Part shown: positions 11,541 through 23,980 of the stretch, in pieces
Layout of the letters: the number at the start of each line of letters is the position of its first letter
Position numbering within the stretch: position 1 is the first letter of the stretch
Assembly: GCA_963691705.1 (NCBI GenBank)
Contig: OY829539.1
Location: 40,743,656-40,807,655, forward strand
Direction of reading: 5' to 3'
Source: Viola odorata
Taxonomy: Eukaryota; Streptophyta; Magnoliopsida; Malpighiales; Violaceae
Length of the DNA: 64,000 nucleotides
Notes under the pieces: generated by a model
Databases searched by the model: none
Told to the model about the DNA's origin: nothing
Seen by the model: the letters and a program-made list of their open reading frames with translations, nothing else
Position numbers and translations under genes: made by a program

Positions 11541-12715
11541 GACACACCTACCTTGGATGCCACGCCGCGAGGACTAATCACCTGGAGCATGACAAAGAAA
11601 CTAGCACTTTGGTTAGAGGCCGAGATGAGTAAAGAACCTCTAGAGCCTCCCCAAGTCGAGAACCGAGTCATAATGGTGATCGAGCACTATACCGAGAGCG
11701 AGCCTATCAAACACCCTAGGCGATGCCCATGCCAACCCTAGGTCATTTGTGCACACTATCGGGAAAACTCTAGGCCACCCATCGCAAGACTCATGCTTTG
11801 ATCGAACAAGCCACAAGGACCTCTCGCAAGCCTCATGCCGTAGCCGACCAACGCATGAAACCATTCCGCATCTATCGCAACCAACGCATGAAGGTCCCTC
11901 ACATCAAACCCGCGCAAGCCATGAAGCCCTCTCGCGCGCCATCACAGCCATTGCTGGCCTCATACCCTAGTTGGCTAGACCATGAAGAATCCTCGCATCA
12001 AGCCATGAGGTCACCCGCACAAAACCCTAGCAACCCATGAGGACGTGCGACCAACTCCCTAAGACACGACCGAGCCCATCATGAGCCAAGGTCACTTTTG
12101 CCACTCCAAGTGGGCCTAACAAGCCCATCATTAAGTCCATGGCCTCTCCCATGAAGGACGCGTCCAAGGGCTAGAATCGTCACAAGGCCACTTTTTGTAA
12201 CCTAAGTATAAAAGCCGAACTTAGCTACTATTTTCATTAGTTTAGATATTTGAGTGAATTTGTAGAGTGAGAATGCTCCTTCTTCTTCACACTAAACTCC
12301 TCTTGTGGAATTTTAAGCTTAATGGTGCTTTGAATATTCGCAAGTAAAATGCAAACCATCATTGTGTAACTTGTGACATTTTTGTGTAATCATTTGCAAG
12401 CCGATCTTGCCAACGATTGTGTGTTGTTATTGTAAGCTTCATGTACTATTTCCTTTTGTGTGTTCTCCAAGTATTCAAGTGTGTTACAACGTTCTTCATT
12501 GTGTTCAACCTTTCCTTGATTCCATCCGTGTATCTCTCGGCAACATCTTTCTTTCTCTTTTGTCTTTCATTACTCATTCTTATTGCGTGCCCGTATCTTC
12601 CTTTCATTTTTGTTTGTGATTGCATCCCTTGTTGGTTGTGTGGTAGACTCTCGGGTTAGATCCTCTCAAGCTCCATATATCATTCGGCCTACTCACCCTA
12701 AGCCGGATCATATCA
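11528..12715 (+). repeat. Solo LTR of the Rt2 family, inside Rt1
   Basis: The 1188-bp segment starts TGATGCAATCATGG and ends GGATCATATCA. Its start, middle (AAGAAACTAGCACTTTGG) and end (TTAGATCCTCTC..., AAGCCGGATCATATCA) parallel the Rt2 LTR at 23981-24584, but it is longer, as the Rt2 copy has lost sequence. A TATA-like GTATAAAAG lies near 12206 in plus orientation. It splits the minus-strand Rt1 coding between the Gag zinc knuckle and protease. No matching 5-bp duplication is visible (CTAGC on the left, TCGAA on the right). Confidence 0.7.
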
Positions 12716-14440
12716 TCGAACTCTCTTGGCCCTTCAACTCCTCCTCCTCTCCACTCACAATCGTACCATCTCGAATCATCATGACTCATCGATTAGGAAT
12801 CTCATTAGCCTTATGCCCACGACCTTGGCATTTAAAGCACATAATCGAGCTTGCGGGTGTGGGTTTAGGGTTGGTGTTTGGGGCCGAAGGTTGGTGTGTA
12901 GATGGTTTAGGTTGGGAGGTCGAAGGGGTGTTGTGGTTAGGGTAAGTGTTTGGTTTTCATGAAGGGGTGAAGGGTGCCACTTTATTGTCATGGTTGATAA
13001 AGGTGAATTTTCCATGAAGTGTAGGATTGGTAGAAGAAGACGTATTAGATGAGTACCTTGAAGTGTACTTAGGCTTATCGAGGCATTGCCTTTCAATCTT
13101 GAGAGCTAAGTGGAGCATTTCGACCATATCTTGGTACTGTTGAAGGTTCAATTTGTGAGCTATCTCCTTGTTTAACCCACCTAAATATCATGCCATGGTG
13201 ACCTCTTCTGCTTCCTCTACATTCGCCTTAAGCATAAGAGTGTCTATCCCCTTGAAATAATCACTAACGAACTTACTACCTTGCTTAAGTTGTTGCAAGC
13301 GTTGGTGCAAGTCGCGGTTGTGGTATTCCGGCACAAACCGATACCTCATCACATCTTTCATGTTCGCCCAAATAGAGATGGGAGGTTCGCCATTCTTACG
13401 CCTCCATTGCTCCTCATTTTCCCACCATGTGATAGCGTAATTTGAAAACTCAACCGTAGCCAAATTAATCTTCTCCTCTAAACAATTATGGCATTGAAAT
13501 ATCTGATCCATCTTTCCTTCCCAAACAAGGTACATATCCAAATCATTCTTACCATCGAAGGAGGGAATTGCCATCTTAATGCTTGAAAGATAAGCATCTA
13601 CTTGGTTCTCCTCTTAGTTTCTAGGCGCGCGGCCGCGTCTTTGTGCATGAGGAGCCTCGACATAGGGTTGCTCATAATGCTTGTGTGGTGCGGCCATGGG
13701 TGCTTGAGGAAAAGGACGAGGTTGTAGTCTAGGATATCCATGGCCTCAGTGGGGAGGCCTTGGATAAGGAGGCTCGGTCACTGGGGCTTGTGGCTTATGG
13801 GGTGGCTACTATGATCATGGTTTTATGGGGGAGCTAAGGAAACATGTTGTTCACTTTCGTAGAGGTAATCTTCATTGGTGTAAGGATGGAGTTCGAGGGC
13901 AGGGAAGGTTTGCCTATGGCGGGACCTTGTGTGGTTGCGGGAGTGATATGGGAGAGGGGTATGGTGTGCTGGATATGGCAAGGGAGGTGTTGGCTTTAGT
14001 AGCCGCAACTAACGACATGCCGTTAGCTACGATTTGTTCAAGAAGGGAGGTGGGTACTGCTGGGTTGTGATGGTTGTAAATGGTGAGTCCCATAGGGAGA
14101 GAAACTAAGAGCCTCATCGGATGAATGGGAGTGGCCCTCGCTTATTGTCTCCACATAGCCATCGGATGGTGCGAAGGACTCATCATTTGGCATGCCATAG
14201 AAATGAACATCCTAAGGTCAAGAGGTATGGTGCGTTGTAAGTGGGTGGGCGTTTGCCCTTGCGTCTTGCAGCTCGCTCACCATCCCCACGTTCTTTATCA
14301 TTTAGCCTCGTGGTGAGATATTGCACCGCACGAGTGAGGGCGGCTATGGTCTCGGTCATGTCATTGCAAGGAGCATCCGGGGCCTCATCTTGCCAGGATT
14401 TTTTCATCACACTCTCGGCTGACATGATAGGCAACAATCT
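12716..14440 (-). pseudogene. Rt1 gag pseudogene
   Basis: Gag coats the RNA in virus-like particles. The minus-strand open segment 13574-13188 encodes the Ty3/gypsy capsid-type domain, with LVWEGKMDQIFQCHNC, YAITWWENEE and a QRLQQLKQGSKFVSDYF stretch. It continues in the same frame to 12957. Near 12850-12790 lies a zinc knuckle reading CFKCQGRGHKANEI, in which the fourth ligand of CX2CX4HX4C is replaced by Ile. The N-terminal part, from about 14437, includes MSAESVMKKSWQDEAP. Frames shift at least twice and stops occur, so it is non-functional. It is closest to the Gag proteins of Rt2 and Rt3. Confidence 0.8.
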
Positions 14441-15599
14441 GTAAAAATTAACAAACTAATATTCTTATAGTGTTAGTAACAACAACCTCACGTCCTCTTG
14501 TATTTACACTCGGTGTTTACTCCTCTTTAATGCGCTCAACAACTACTCAACTCAAGCCTCCAATGTTGTGAGCCCTTTTAGGTCAAGGTAAGGTAAAAGT
14601 AAGCACAAGGATAAACCAAGGAAAGATTCAAGGCCACAAGGAAAACACAAGCACGAACAACAACTAAAGATCAACTAACCTTTGAGGGACTTCGGCTAGA
14701 CTAGGAAGAAAAAGGGAGAAAATACTTAGTGTTTTGGAGCTTGGCACTGGACACTTGACTCAAGAGAAAAAAAAGGACTCAAAATGGAGTTTAGAACATA
14801 AAGTAGCAGCTCTTACACTTGGTTTAATACTCTCACGTTTTTGTTCTTTTGGTGTATTTTTGGTTTAGGACTTTCAGCAACTTGTCTTGTTTTAAATTGG
14901 GGGCTGGAGTTTAGGACTTGACTGACTTTTTGGGGGGAGATATTTTGATGGGAGAGTGCTGTGAGTCCAGCTAGGTGTGTTTGTTGAAAGGGGAAAAAGG
15001 TGCAGGTGGCTTTAGAGAAGGGTTGTTTGCTTAGCACAAAAGAGGAAAGTTTTGGGAGAGTGTAGCTTGTTAGCTGAGGACTTGAATGAGAAAGGTGTAA
15101 GAAGACATGTGAAGGCTGACTTGGTTCTAGGATAAGGCAGATTAAACAATTAATAAACATAAATTTGAACCAAGGAGACAAGAGAAACCAAATTGAACAC
15201 AAGAAAAGGAAGAAGAACTTACTTGAAGGTGATGAACTCGGTAAGAACACCAAGAACACCACTTTCGGATTTGTCACTTTAACTTGAAGATTTTCGGTGG
15301 AAATTCATGCAAAAGATTACAAGACTCAGAAGACACTAAATAACAAGTTCCCACTCAAGGAACAACAAGAAAATTCATTGTATCGAGGTGACACACTCAA
15401 GAACATGAAGAACATCAACTAGAAAATAGTTTTGAGTAATCTTGGCAAAAATTACTTTTGACAAGGTTTTTCTTTGAAATAAATTCACCAAAATAGCTCA
15501 AAATGTTCACAAGACACAAGAGGACTACATTCAACCAAGGAAACAAAGAAAATATGGCTAAAAAATTACAGAAAAATGTACCAATATTGAACAACCTTT
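14441..15599 (-). other. Rt1 leader between PBS and gag
   Basis: This is the non-coding leader of Rt1. A 154-codon minus-strand frame at 15277-14813 (Ser/Phe/Pro-rich) has no recognised domain and I do not call it a gene. Confidence 0.5.
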
Positions 15600-15611
15600 G
15601 CTCCATTACCA
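15600..15611 (-). other. Rt1 primer-binding site
   Basis: The minus strand reads TGGTAATGGAGC two bases inside the 5' LTR. It is an imperfect match to the initiator-Met tRNA type TGGTATCAGAGC used by many plant LTR elements. It fixes the orientation of Rt1. Confidence 0.65.
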
Positions 15612-15613
15612 CT

Positions 15614-16516
15614 TGATACAGTCACGGTTTCTCTTTAAGTTTGGAGATGGATTTAGGCAGCAATGTAAGGGTTTAATGGTGAGAAAATCCATGAGAGACA
15701 TTCTTGTAGAAAAGGATCTAGTTTAAGTGGAATGATTGATACGTTTTGCACACACAAAGGAAAGGAAATAAACACTCAAACGAACACAAACACAAATGCA
15801 AGGAAGAAACTCAACTGTGAGGTTAAGGGTCTTGTTGTTGGCCTTTTGATGTTGGAAACCACACAAGTGTGCAACACAAATTTGACTAACAATTTTGGAA
15901 ATTTTGAATTTTTTTACTTGAATCAAGTCCTTGGTTTTCTAAACCAAATTAGATAAGCACCAAGAGAGCTTACAATGAGAATTAGGAGGCTAAAACACTC
16001 AACTAAATTTTCATAAAAAAAATAAGCTAAGTTTACAAAATGAGTGAAACTGTCTATTTATACAAAAGGGGCAAGGGTTGGCCCTTGTGTAGAGGAGTGG
16101 CCGCAACTCTTCTTTAATTTGCTTGCTAACGGTATACTATTAGAGGCACTAACGGTATGCCATTAACTTCGTTCTTCTTCCTTGCGCAAGTCTCCAACCA
16201 TTGTCGAAGCTAACGGTATGCCGTTAAGGACCTTAACGATATGTCGTTAGCTTCGTTCTTCCAAAATTCCCAAACTTCCTGAATTTCTGACTTTTCAAAA
16301 ATAATGTGTCATCCATGCCGAAGCTAACGGTATGCCCTTAAGGACCCTAATGACATACCGTTAAGAACTGTCTTTGGTATGAAAAAATGCGCTCTTGCAC
16401 ACGCTAGTCTCATGGCTTGCTAGGGTTTTGCAGTGCCTTTCATGCTTTGGCTGACCAACTCATGGGTGAATGCGGTAGTGGGCTCATGGGATGTGAAGGT
16501 GGTTGTGCTCGTGTCA
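15614..16516 (-). repeat. Rt1 right (5') LTR
   Basis: The LTR is 903 bp. On the minus strand it begins TGACACGAGC and ends CTGTATCA. A TATA-like element (revcomp of CTATTTATAC, near 16054) is correctly oriented for minus-strand transcription. It contains the cluster of AACGG/CCGTT palindromes. Confidence 0.85.
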
Positions 16517-16521
16517 TATAT

Positions 16522-18632
16522 ATACAAGATTATGATGTTAATTCAATCAATCATTGATTCAAAACTAATTCTTTCTACGTTCATAGAATAACTATAACGA
16601 TCATGTGCGTTTAGACCTTCTGCTCTCCTCCTACATCAAATTACCATAAGTAAGGCACATGGGAATCCTAACCCTTTTAGCAACCGTAAGTTACGTATAT
16701 AGAATTTAACTAGAATGATTGATCAAGATTAGAGGGAGAACATACTTAAGCAATTTTCGAGAAGCCCGAATAATTGTAGCCACCTCAATAAGGGCGTCGT
16801 TATTCTCAGCTGAGTTAAGTTTGTAGGCGACTAGCAAGAATAACGATATCGTGAATTCAAGGAATGACAAAGTACAAACATAAGAAACATGAAATGCAAA
16901 TTAGATCTCATGAAAGAAGAACATCATGACCTTTATTGGTCTTTGCTAGGAATGAAAGAATTAACTAGAAATAAAATACATAATTAAGAAGGAAGACAAA
17001 GAGAAAAGAAAAATAGAATTCCAGTAACCAAAAAACTCAACCCTAGAGTATTCAAAGGTGAAAAAGATAAAAGATCCCCCTTTTTAAAAATAAGGAAAAT
17101 AGTATATAAAGTATTATCTCCCTTTTAATCCTCTTAAAACCATTACTACGAGCATATCTTGTCTCTTGATAAAAGATAAAGTAAATCCTAAGATTAGCCT
17201 TCTTTAGCTGTAAAAACGTGTCCTTCTCTCTCTTTAGAAATCTCCACACAATCAAGCTAGTTCTTGGCCGAGAACTAGAATTTTGCTCCAAAATTGTATT
17301 TTTAGCTTTTCTCCCCCAAATGCTCCTCAAATGTCCTTTTCTGCAAAAAAGGAATAAAACATACTCTTTTCAGTAGTATCATCATTTGAATAGTCAACAA
17401 ATAAATATGGGTGCCGAATCCGTTAAAAATAAATGTGAAATTCTATCCTAGCACAATCTACAGTAAAACTGTAAATAATAGTAAGGAGTTCGCCCTCAGG
17501 AAAAATGGTGTGATTAAGTAATTCCTTGTGATCAAAATTGCATTAAAGTAAGAGGGGAGTGTATTTATAACTACAATTAAGAATTATCAAAACAAAGAAG
17601 TTAAAGAATGATAAAACAGTTATGGAAGGGAAACTCCTACTAAAGACTCTAACAAGGGTATGAGTTACATCATTCCATCATTGGTGCAAGAATGTTTAAT
17701 TCCCAATTGCATAATTGCTAAAATAATTCTTGATTAAGATACCTTCGGTTGTCATATAAGATACACTAACTAATTTACTTACTTTCCCTAGAAACAAACC
17801 TTGACCTAGGCTTTCTAAGGGGTAATGACATGTTGGACCTTGAAGTCGACCGAAATTACCATAATGGACCTCTAACGATTTTTAGAGCCATAATATACCC
17901 TCGAGTGACCTAAAATTGACATTTTGGACCATTCATCAACATGTGCCAGGCTGAAGTGATTTTTTTTACTTTCGTAAATATGTGTCATAGGACACATATT
18001 TAATTTAAAAATTTTATTATGTTTTTATTCCACGTGTAATATCCATATCATTCCTATTACCCATCTTCTTCCTCATCCGCTTTTACTTCTTCAACCAGCC
18101 CCGGCTTTTACTCTTCACCTTCAATCTTTTTCCACACCAGCAATCACAGATCCGCTTCTCCCACATGTGTCAATCTATACTTCTCATCCCCTCCTCCTCT
18201 TACCTTCCACCGCAAACCCAGCTGCCTCCAACAATCGAGGATTGATTCAAGATGGGTATGGTTATGAACAACTCTAGTGAAGGAGGGTTTGATGATGAGA
18301 TGATTGGATTCGGTCGTAGGAGGATGAAGAGGACGAAATCGGAGAGGACACGGAACTCCGGCAGCAATAAAGTCAGATGAGAGATGGAGGATTGGTGTGT
18401 TGGTGGAAAGCATAGTGGCTGGACAACAGTGGAGAGTCATCTACGGACAACAGATCGATGACGGACGAAGTTTGGTGGGTGGAGGTGGTATGATCTTAAG
18501 GAGATGGTGATGGGGATGGCTCGACCGATTAGGCGGTCGTGCGTGGTGGTGGGAGTAGAGGGGATGTAGATTTGCCCTCCCAGATTCAGTTTCAAGGTAA
18601 CATTTATGTATGTGTTTGATTTTTTCTTATAT
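16522..18632. other. Intergenic DNA without recognised genes
   Basis: The region is mostly AT-rich. A minus-strand frame of 92 codons at 17330-17052 and small frames at 18140-18440 have no recognised domain. A plus-strand ORF at 18252-18380 (42 codons, with GFGRRRMKRTKSERTRNS) lies in slightly GC-richer sequence next to the CACTA terminus and may be a gene scrap. I cannot classify the rest. Confidence 0.4.
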
Positions 18633-18924
18633 CACTACTAAAAAATAACTTATTTTTGACAAAAAATTCCGTAAAAAATATTGGAAATTCCGTCAGAAAT
18701 GAAAGATTTCGATCGAATTCCATCAGAAATGCTCCGTCACAATTCGGTCTGTAGAAGGCTTGGATTTTTGACTGAAAAACTTGTCAGAAAAATCTTGTGA
18801 CAGAATTTTTACAGACACACCGTCGAAAAGAACATCTGTCAGAAAACATTTGGATTTATGGAACACGTTTTGACTGAGACATTCGGTCACAATTTTGAGA
18901 ATTGCTATAGGCGCATACTTTTTC

Positions 18925-19330
18925 GACCAAAAGTCCGTCGAAAATATCAAGATATTTTAAAGTTGTGGCGACAATAATTTCAAGCTATCCCGATAATATG
19001 TTAAATCTATTGCGGCCACAATTCTTCGTTGCTATATGTTTCCGACCGAAAGTCCGTCGAAAATATCAAGTTATTTTGAAGTTATGGCGACAATAATTTC
19101 AAGCTATCCCGATAATATGTTAAATCTATTGCGGCCATAAATCTTCGTTGATATATGTTTTCGACCGAGACTCCGTCGAAAATATCAAGGTAATTTGAAG
19201 CTATCGTGGCTAAAATGCGCATTTATCGCAGCAAACATTTTGCGACCGAGACTCCGTCGAAAATATCAAGGTAATTTGAAGCTATCGTGGCTAAAATGTG
19301 TATTTATCGCAGCAAACATTTTGCATCGCA
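18925..19330. repeat. CACTA sub-terminal tandem array, units of about 119 bp
   Basis: Units begin at CCGTCGAAAATATCAAG near 18931, 19050, 19170 and 19252. The first two intervals are 119-120 bp and the last is 82 bp through loss of the central part. Sub-terminal repeats of this kind are the transposase-binding regions of CACTA elements. The tandem arrangement within one arm is unusually regular. Confidence 0.7.
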
Positions 19331-19804
19331 AAATGTTTTCAACCGAAATTCGGGCAAAAATTGTCCCGGTTGGAAAAAATTTCCAACCGAGTTTCAGTCA
19401 AAAACATTTTAATTTGCGACTGATAAATATTCCGTTGCAAAAATGTTTTGCGATATAATTTCGGTCGAAAATGTTTCCAGTTGAAAATTGTTCCAGCAGA
19501 ATAATATTCCGGTTTGAAAATTTTTCCGACCAAGTTTCGGTCGAAAATAATTTATTTTGCGACGGACAAATATTCCATCTATATAGTAGCTATCAAATAC
19601 AATAATATGTTGGCCTTGGATACGTCTATATGATATGTGGGGTGATTGACACCGACATCGAGGATATAAATGAACAATTTGAAAAGATAAAATGAACCCT
19701 CTTACACTTGCTTTATTTATAGTGAATAATTAATTTAAATGCTAGAATACGAAAACTAATTAATTAACTATACTAAAAAGGTTAAAAAATAATTAATTTA
19801 CATT

Positions 19805-21792
19805 ATGACGATCCAAAACCGTTCTCTGTATCCTCCCCATCATCATCACCGTCGTCGTTAGGAGGCCTAGGTAGATCTTGGACCCGTTGTTGCCTTTCCA
19901 ACTCTTATTGCATCAACACCATCTGCTGAGCCATTTGGGCAACCATATCTTGCTATAGCTACCGCATTTGCTGCTCCAATCGCAACTCCATTTGTTGCGA
20001 TACGTCTCCCTACAATTGACTCCTGGCTTGCTGAATGCCCTCCTCAACTTATTCTCTAACCCGCCGTTGAATCTGCTATGGTGTTGGTGCCCAGTTAGAA
20101 CTAGAACCCGATCCTTTGTTTTAGAGAAGAAAGTACACGTAAGAGTTGTAATATGTAAAAAATTATTAGTAATTAAATATGTTTTGTAATTAATAAAAAA
20201 CACACCTGAATACGAGTGTCAGCCAGTACCATAAAAGCGTGAAGCTCGCAAATGACTGCCTAATCCAGCCACCCGATTTCGAGTGGGCTTGCCAAATGCT
20301 TCCTAGTGCAAAGTTGGATCGGCAAAGGGCCTGTTTTAAGTACCTAGTGGGTACTGAGCTTTATAGTGCTCCTTATACATTTTCTGAAATACACTCAATT
20401 AGTAAAAAATTATCGTAACAATATAATTAATTGAGAACATTATTGTGAAGGCATAATTATAAATATTATTTGCATTTTAACAAAAATAGAAATATTTTTA
20501 AAATTGTAATAGTACTTATGATGGCAACCTCACTCCTTGGGCTGACATATGTTTTGTCGGAGATGTTCTGGTAGACGTGGGTGCGGTCATAGACCTGGTC
20601 AAAAGTGTCCGACTCATCCTGGGACTCAGAATCCTACAAGATTCCAAATAATTATGTATTAATTATGGAAAAAATTATGTTATATAAACTATAGCAACGA
20701 AAATAATTTAAAATAAAAGGAGTTACAAGACTTTACCAACAATTCTACTATTTTGTTGAAGCTACGACTACTAGAGGTGTGAGTGCCAAATGGCTTCTGT
20801 TGCCCCCCTGCCCCAGTCCATCGATTTTTTTATTTCGTTCAGATTTGGCTTGGAATTCTATGGTCACACAAGTGACCCACACCTCTGTTGACACACCCGG
20901 AGGAGGCTTATTTTTCTTGGCCTCCTCATAGGTACTGTGCTTGCGCCAATTGTACTGCATATTTTTAAATCGATCGACGGAGATGCTGGTCCATAAGTTT
21001 CTAACTTCGCTCTCAATACTTGCATCCCACCGATACTTTGCCTATCATAAAAAACAATTATAAATGTCAATTAACACTACGTAATTACAATTTTTATGCA
21101 TATATATAATGATGGGTATGGATGATAATTAAAAGCGAACAAGTTAAAGAAGGATCACCATACTTTAAACTTACTCCATAACTATTCCCGAGTTTGCTCG
21201 TCGAATTCACTTTAGGAGTGCATGGGCTTATTGTACCACCTCCTTGAGGACATGGTGATCTCCACCAAGCTACTGTGGCCAATGAGGTTGCATGTAGAAC
21301 AATAGCAACATAAGGCATTTAGTTAATAAATTTCAAAACAACATATATATTAAAATACATATACATCATATTAAAATATTACAATAATTTGTTACTTGTT
21401 TTGCCTGATCTAAATCTTGGGCCGGTCATCTTCATCAGAAGGAACAGTAGGCTCCTCGGCTGAAGGTGGCTGGTGTGGCTGTGGAGGGTCTTCCTAAAGG
21501 GGGTGGTCTGGCATCAAACCCGTAAAAGGATCATAGCCAGTCATGTCATTGATACCCTACGTCTCAACATGCTGACGGTGAGGCTGACTGATTCCTTATC
21601 CGTGTGAAGATCCAGAATGAGGCCGAGGTTATGGAGAGTCTACATCAGAGCCCGTATGTGGGCAACAACCTTCTAATAGTGCTCTAGTACCACCGCCTCT
21701 ACTAGATATACCACCCCATCCAGCACGGCCTAAACAACCAGAACCGGTCGGTCTACCAACGGAACGCTCACGATAATTACCGCGTATACGCA
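19805..21792 (-). pseudogene. Transposase_24-like (TNPA-type) protein of the CACTA element
   Basis: A plausible start at 21792 opens MRIRGNYRERSVGRP, followed by a Gly-rich leader. After frame breaks and possible introns come the blocks WRKHSTYEEAKKN, FQAKSERNKK and GGNRSHLALTPL (20960-20748), which resemble the EEAKKRSE.NKANR and HTGGSRSF-type blocks of plant Ptta/En/Spm proteins. Then follow an acidic DSESQDESDTFD stretch (about 20640), MYKEHYKAQYP (about 20380), and a Gln-rich helical tail (QQMELRLEQQM) ending with an acidic PPNDDGDDDGED. Known members bind sub-terminal repeats. Stops interrupt it, so it is not functional. Confidence 0.65.
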
Positions 21793-22669
21793 TCTGTTCA
21801 CAAATTTTATATTGATATCAATATATCACCGAAGAGGAAAGGGCCGAAGATGTTGGCCGGAGATGAGAGAGAGGAAAGAGAGAGGAGATCGGCGGAGATG
21901 AGAGATATGGTGGTTTGATTTGTGTGGTGAGCAGGTCGCTGCAGCGCAATCCATATCTAGAAGATAAAGATGCGTTTCGATGAATTTTTCGACGGAATAT
22001 CCGTCGAAAAGTCATCAAGTGAAACGGTGCGTTTCACCTTTTCGACGGATATGTAGTCGGACAACTATTTTTATTGTTTCCAACGGACTTTCAATTGGAA
22101 ACGTTTCCCGACGGGTTGTTTCATCGCTATAGGTAAGAAAATAACTTTTTTTGGACGACATGACATTCAGTTGGAAACCTGTAAAATTTCCTTCGATATC
22201 GATGACCTCATTACAGTCATATGTTGGCATCAATGATACAAGTCTTGTATTACCGATGATAAGGTATTATTGTATTAGAGGGGTCGATATAGAAGATATA
22301 ATTGATGTGCAAATCTAATTTTATCGGATGTCCCCGAAAGGACACTATGTCTTGTTGCCTCTATGTATATAAAGGCTTGTTGTAGGCCTTTCACAAGCGA
22401 TGTGGTTTTTTCCCTCCCCTTGTCCATTTGTGATGACATTTGTGATGGAACTCTGTCGAAAATTAGGTAATTGAAACAGTGAGTTTTACCATTTCGACGG
22501 ATAGAAATTCGATCAAACAAAATTTTTTATTGTTTCCGACAGACTTTCGGTCCAAAAATTTTCTCCAAAGGGTCATTTCGTCGCTATAGGTTCTCAATGT
22601 TGAAAACTCAATGTTTTAATTGTTGAAAATCCAATATCATTATTCTATCTTAGGAAGCCAATCTAATTA

Positions 22670-22945
22670 TTGAACTCAATAAAGTTGCATGTGCACCAAG
22701 TCCTGTTATGTCATTCTTTCAGGGAATTAAAAGAAATCGAGAGAAACCTGAATAAGTTCCATAAGAAAGTGAACATCTTTGGTATAAAGCTCAGAAGAGA
22801 GACTAGTAACACTATGATGGAGGTCTTGTGTCAATGGAGTACATTATTATATGCCTATAGAGATCTTCCTCCTCCTTATGTCTTCAACATCAACTCTCGC
22901 AACTACAATTTTCATTATGGGTTCTTTCAGTATCCTCGTTATTGA
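22670..22945 (+). CDS. Unrecognised 91-codon ORF in the CACTA interior
   Basis: The ORF contains stretches such as FRELKEIERNLNKFH and QWSTLLYAYRDLPPPYVF. The composition is that of a folded protein (amphipathic Leu/Lys/Glu, then aromatic-rich) rather than of repeat sequence. It lies between two blocks of CACTA sub-terminal repeats, in about 850 bp that do not resemble the rest of the element. It could be a captured host exon, a remnant of an older insertion, or chance. I do not recognise the family. A stop follows at 22945. Confidence 0.35.
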   Translation: MNSIKLHVHQVLLCHSFRELKEIERNLNKFHKKVNIFGIKLRRETSNTMMEVLCQWSTLLYAYRDLPPPYVFNINSRNYNFHYGFFQYPRY

Positions 22946-23980
22946 TACAACCTTGTGAAAATGCAAGCTCTTGTTTCTTTGAATATGCTCTCCTGCTTTA
23001 TACTGTTTGGGATATATGGAATTACAATATTTCCAGCTTGACATCTAGTAGCTTTAGCTTTGGAAGAAAAAGTTTAGACCTCTAGGTAAATTTCCAATTA
23101 TTATTATTATTATTACTATTATTATTATCTATTCTAGTTGTGTTTGACTTTCTATCAACCTTTGCTGGTTCTATTATAACCAAAACAATACATCCCTTTG
23201 CAACTCAGATGATTCAACTTTGACACATCGTGGTTTCACAATGAAATCAGGTGCATGAGGTCTAATCGGTATTTAATTATTCAATGCGTAACAACAAGCG
23301 ACTCTAACTACAATGTTGATTAAAAGACATAATTAGAGATCATAGTGGATGAATATTAATGGATATTCATTTTTACTTTATTAATTATCCATTTATAATA
23401 CTAGATTTCTTTAAATATTGAAGAGAACTAAAATCTAGAAAAGAAATGTTACACCTGTTGCGACAATAGAAACTCTTGCAATATGTACGAATATCGTCGC
23501 TAAAAGTACGAATATCGTCGCTAAAAGTACGAATATCGCCGTTATATTCTTAAGTGAAACGGTGCGTTTCAGCCACTCAACGGACATTCGGTCGAAAATT
23601 TCATCGCAAATAATATTATAATTTTGCGACAGAGAATTCCGCCGAAATAAAGTGCTTTCCTTTTCCGACGGTAAAATTCCATAGAAAATGTAGACTTTTT
23701 TTGACCGAATTTTAAATATTTTCAACAGATTACCTGGTTGGAAACCTCTCGCGGGAAAATTTGGCGCAATACTTCTACTTGGCGCCAAAATATTCCTATG
23801 GAGTTTCCGTTGCAAAATATTTTTTGACGGAACCTCTCGGTCGGAAACATCTTGCGGGAATATTTGGCGCCATACTTCTACTTACCAAAGACTTGCAAGA
23901 AATGACTAAGATCATTTAGTTTCAATATCTAAACTACGCATATTTTAAATTTGAAATAAATAATACTAACAATTAATTGG

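Larger units (their letters stand above)
9905..16516 (-). mobile_element. Rt1: Ty3/gypsy-type LTR retrotransposon, minus orientation
   Basis: Copies of one LTR lie at 9905-10735 (running into the gap) and 15614-16516. The element is bordered by the 5-bp duplication TATAT (9900-9904 and 16517-16521). Gag and protease coding and the PBS all read on the minus strand, so the right LTR is the 5' LTR. Reverse transcriptase and integrase are not seen. They are either deleted or missing from the assembly, because a 200-N gap lies exactly between protease and the left LTR. A solo LTR of another family interrupts the element at 11528-12715. The LTR copies differ at several percent of positions, so this is an old insertion. 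Confidence 0.85.
18633..23880 (-). mobile_element. Decayed CACTA (En/Spm) transposon
   Basis: The left end CACTACTAAAAAATA is typical of the CACTA superfamily. It is preceded by TAT and followed by sub-terminal repeats of the TCCGTCGAAAAT / TTTCGACGG type at 18680-19560. Equivalent repeats recur at 21960-22570 and 23450-23870. A Transposase_24-like relic reads on the minus strand between them. I could not find the right terminal repeat before Rt2 begins at 23981. Either it is lost or Rt2 inserted inside the element and the terminus lies beyond the window. No TNPD-type transposase is seen, so it is non-autonomous. Confidence 0.75.

Noticed and set aside
12407..12962. Hydrophobic and mixed frames in and beside the solo LTR
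   Set aside because: They overlap LTR sequence or run antisense to Rt1 gag, with no domain.
14813..15277. 154-codon frame in the Rt1 leader as a gene
   Set aside because: Ser/Phe-rich with no domain. Its position between PBS and gag fits an untranslated leader.
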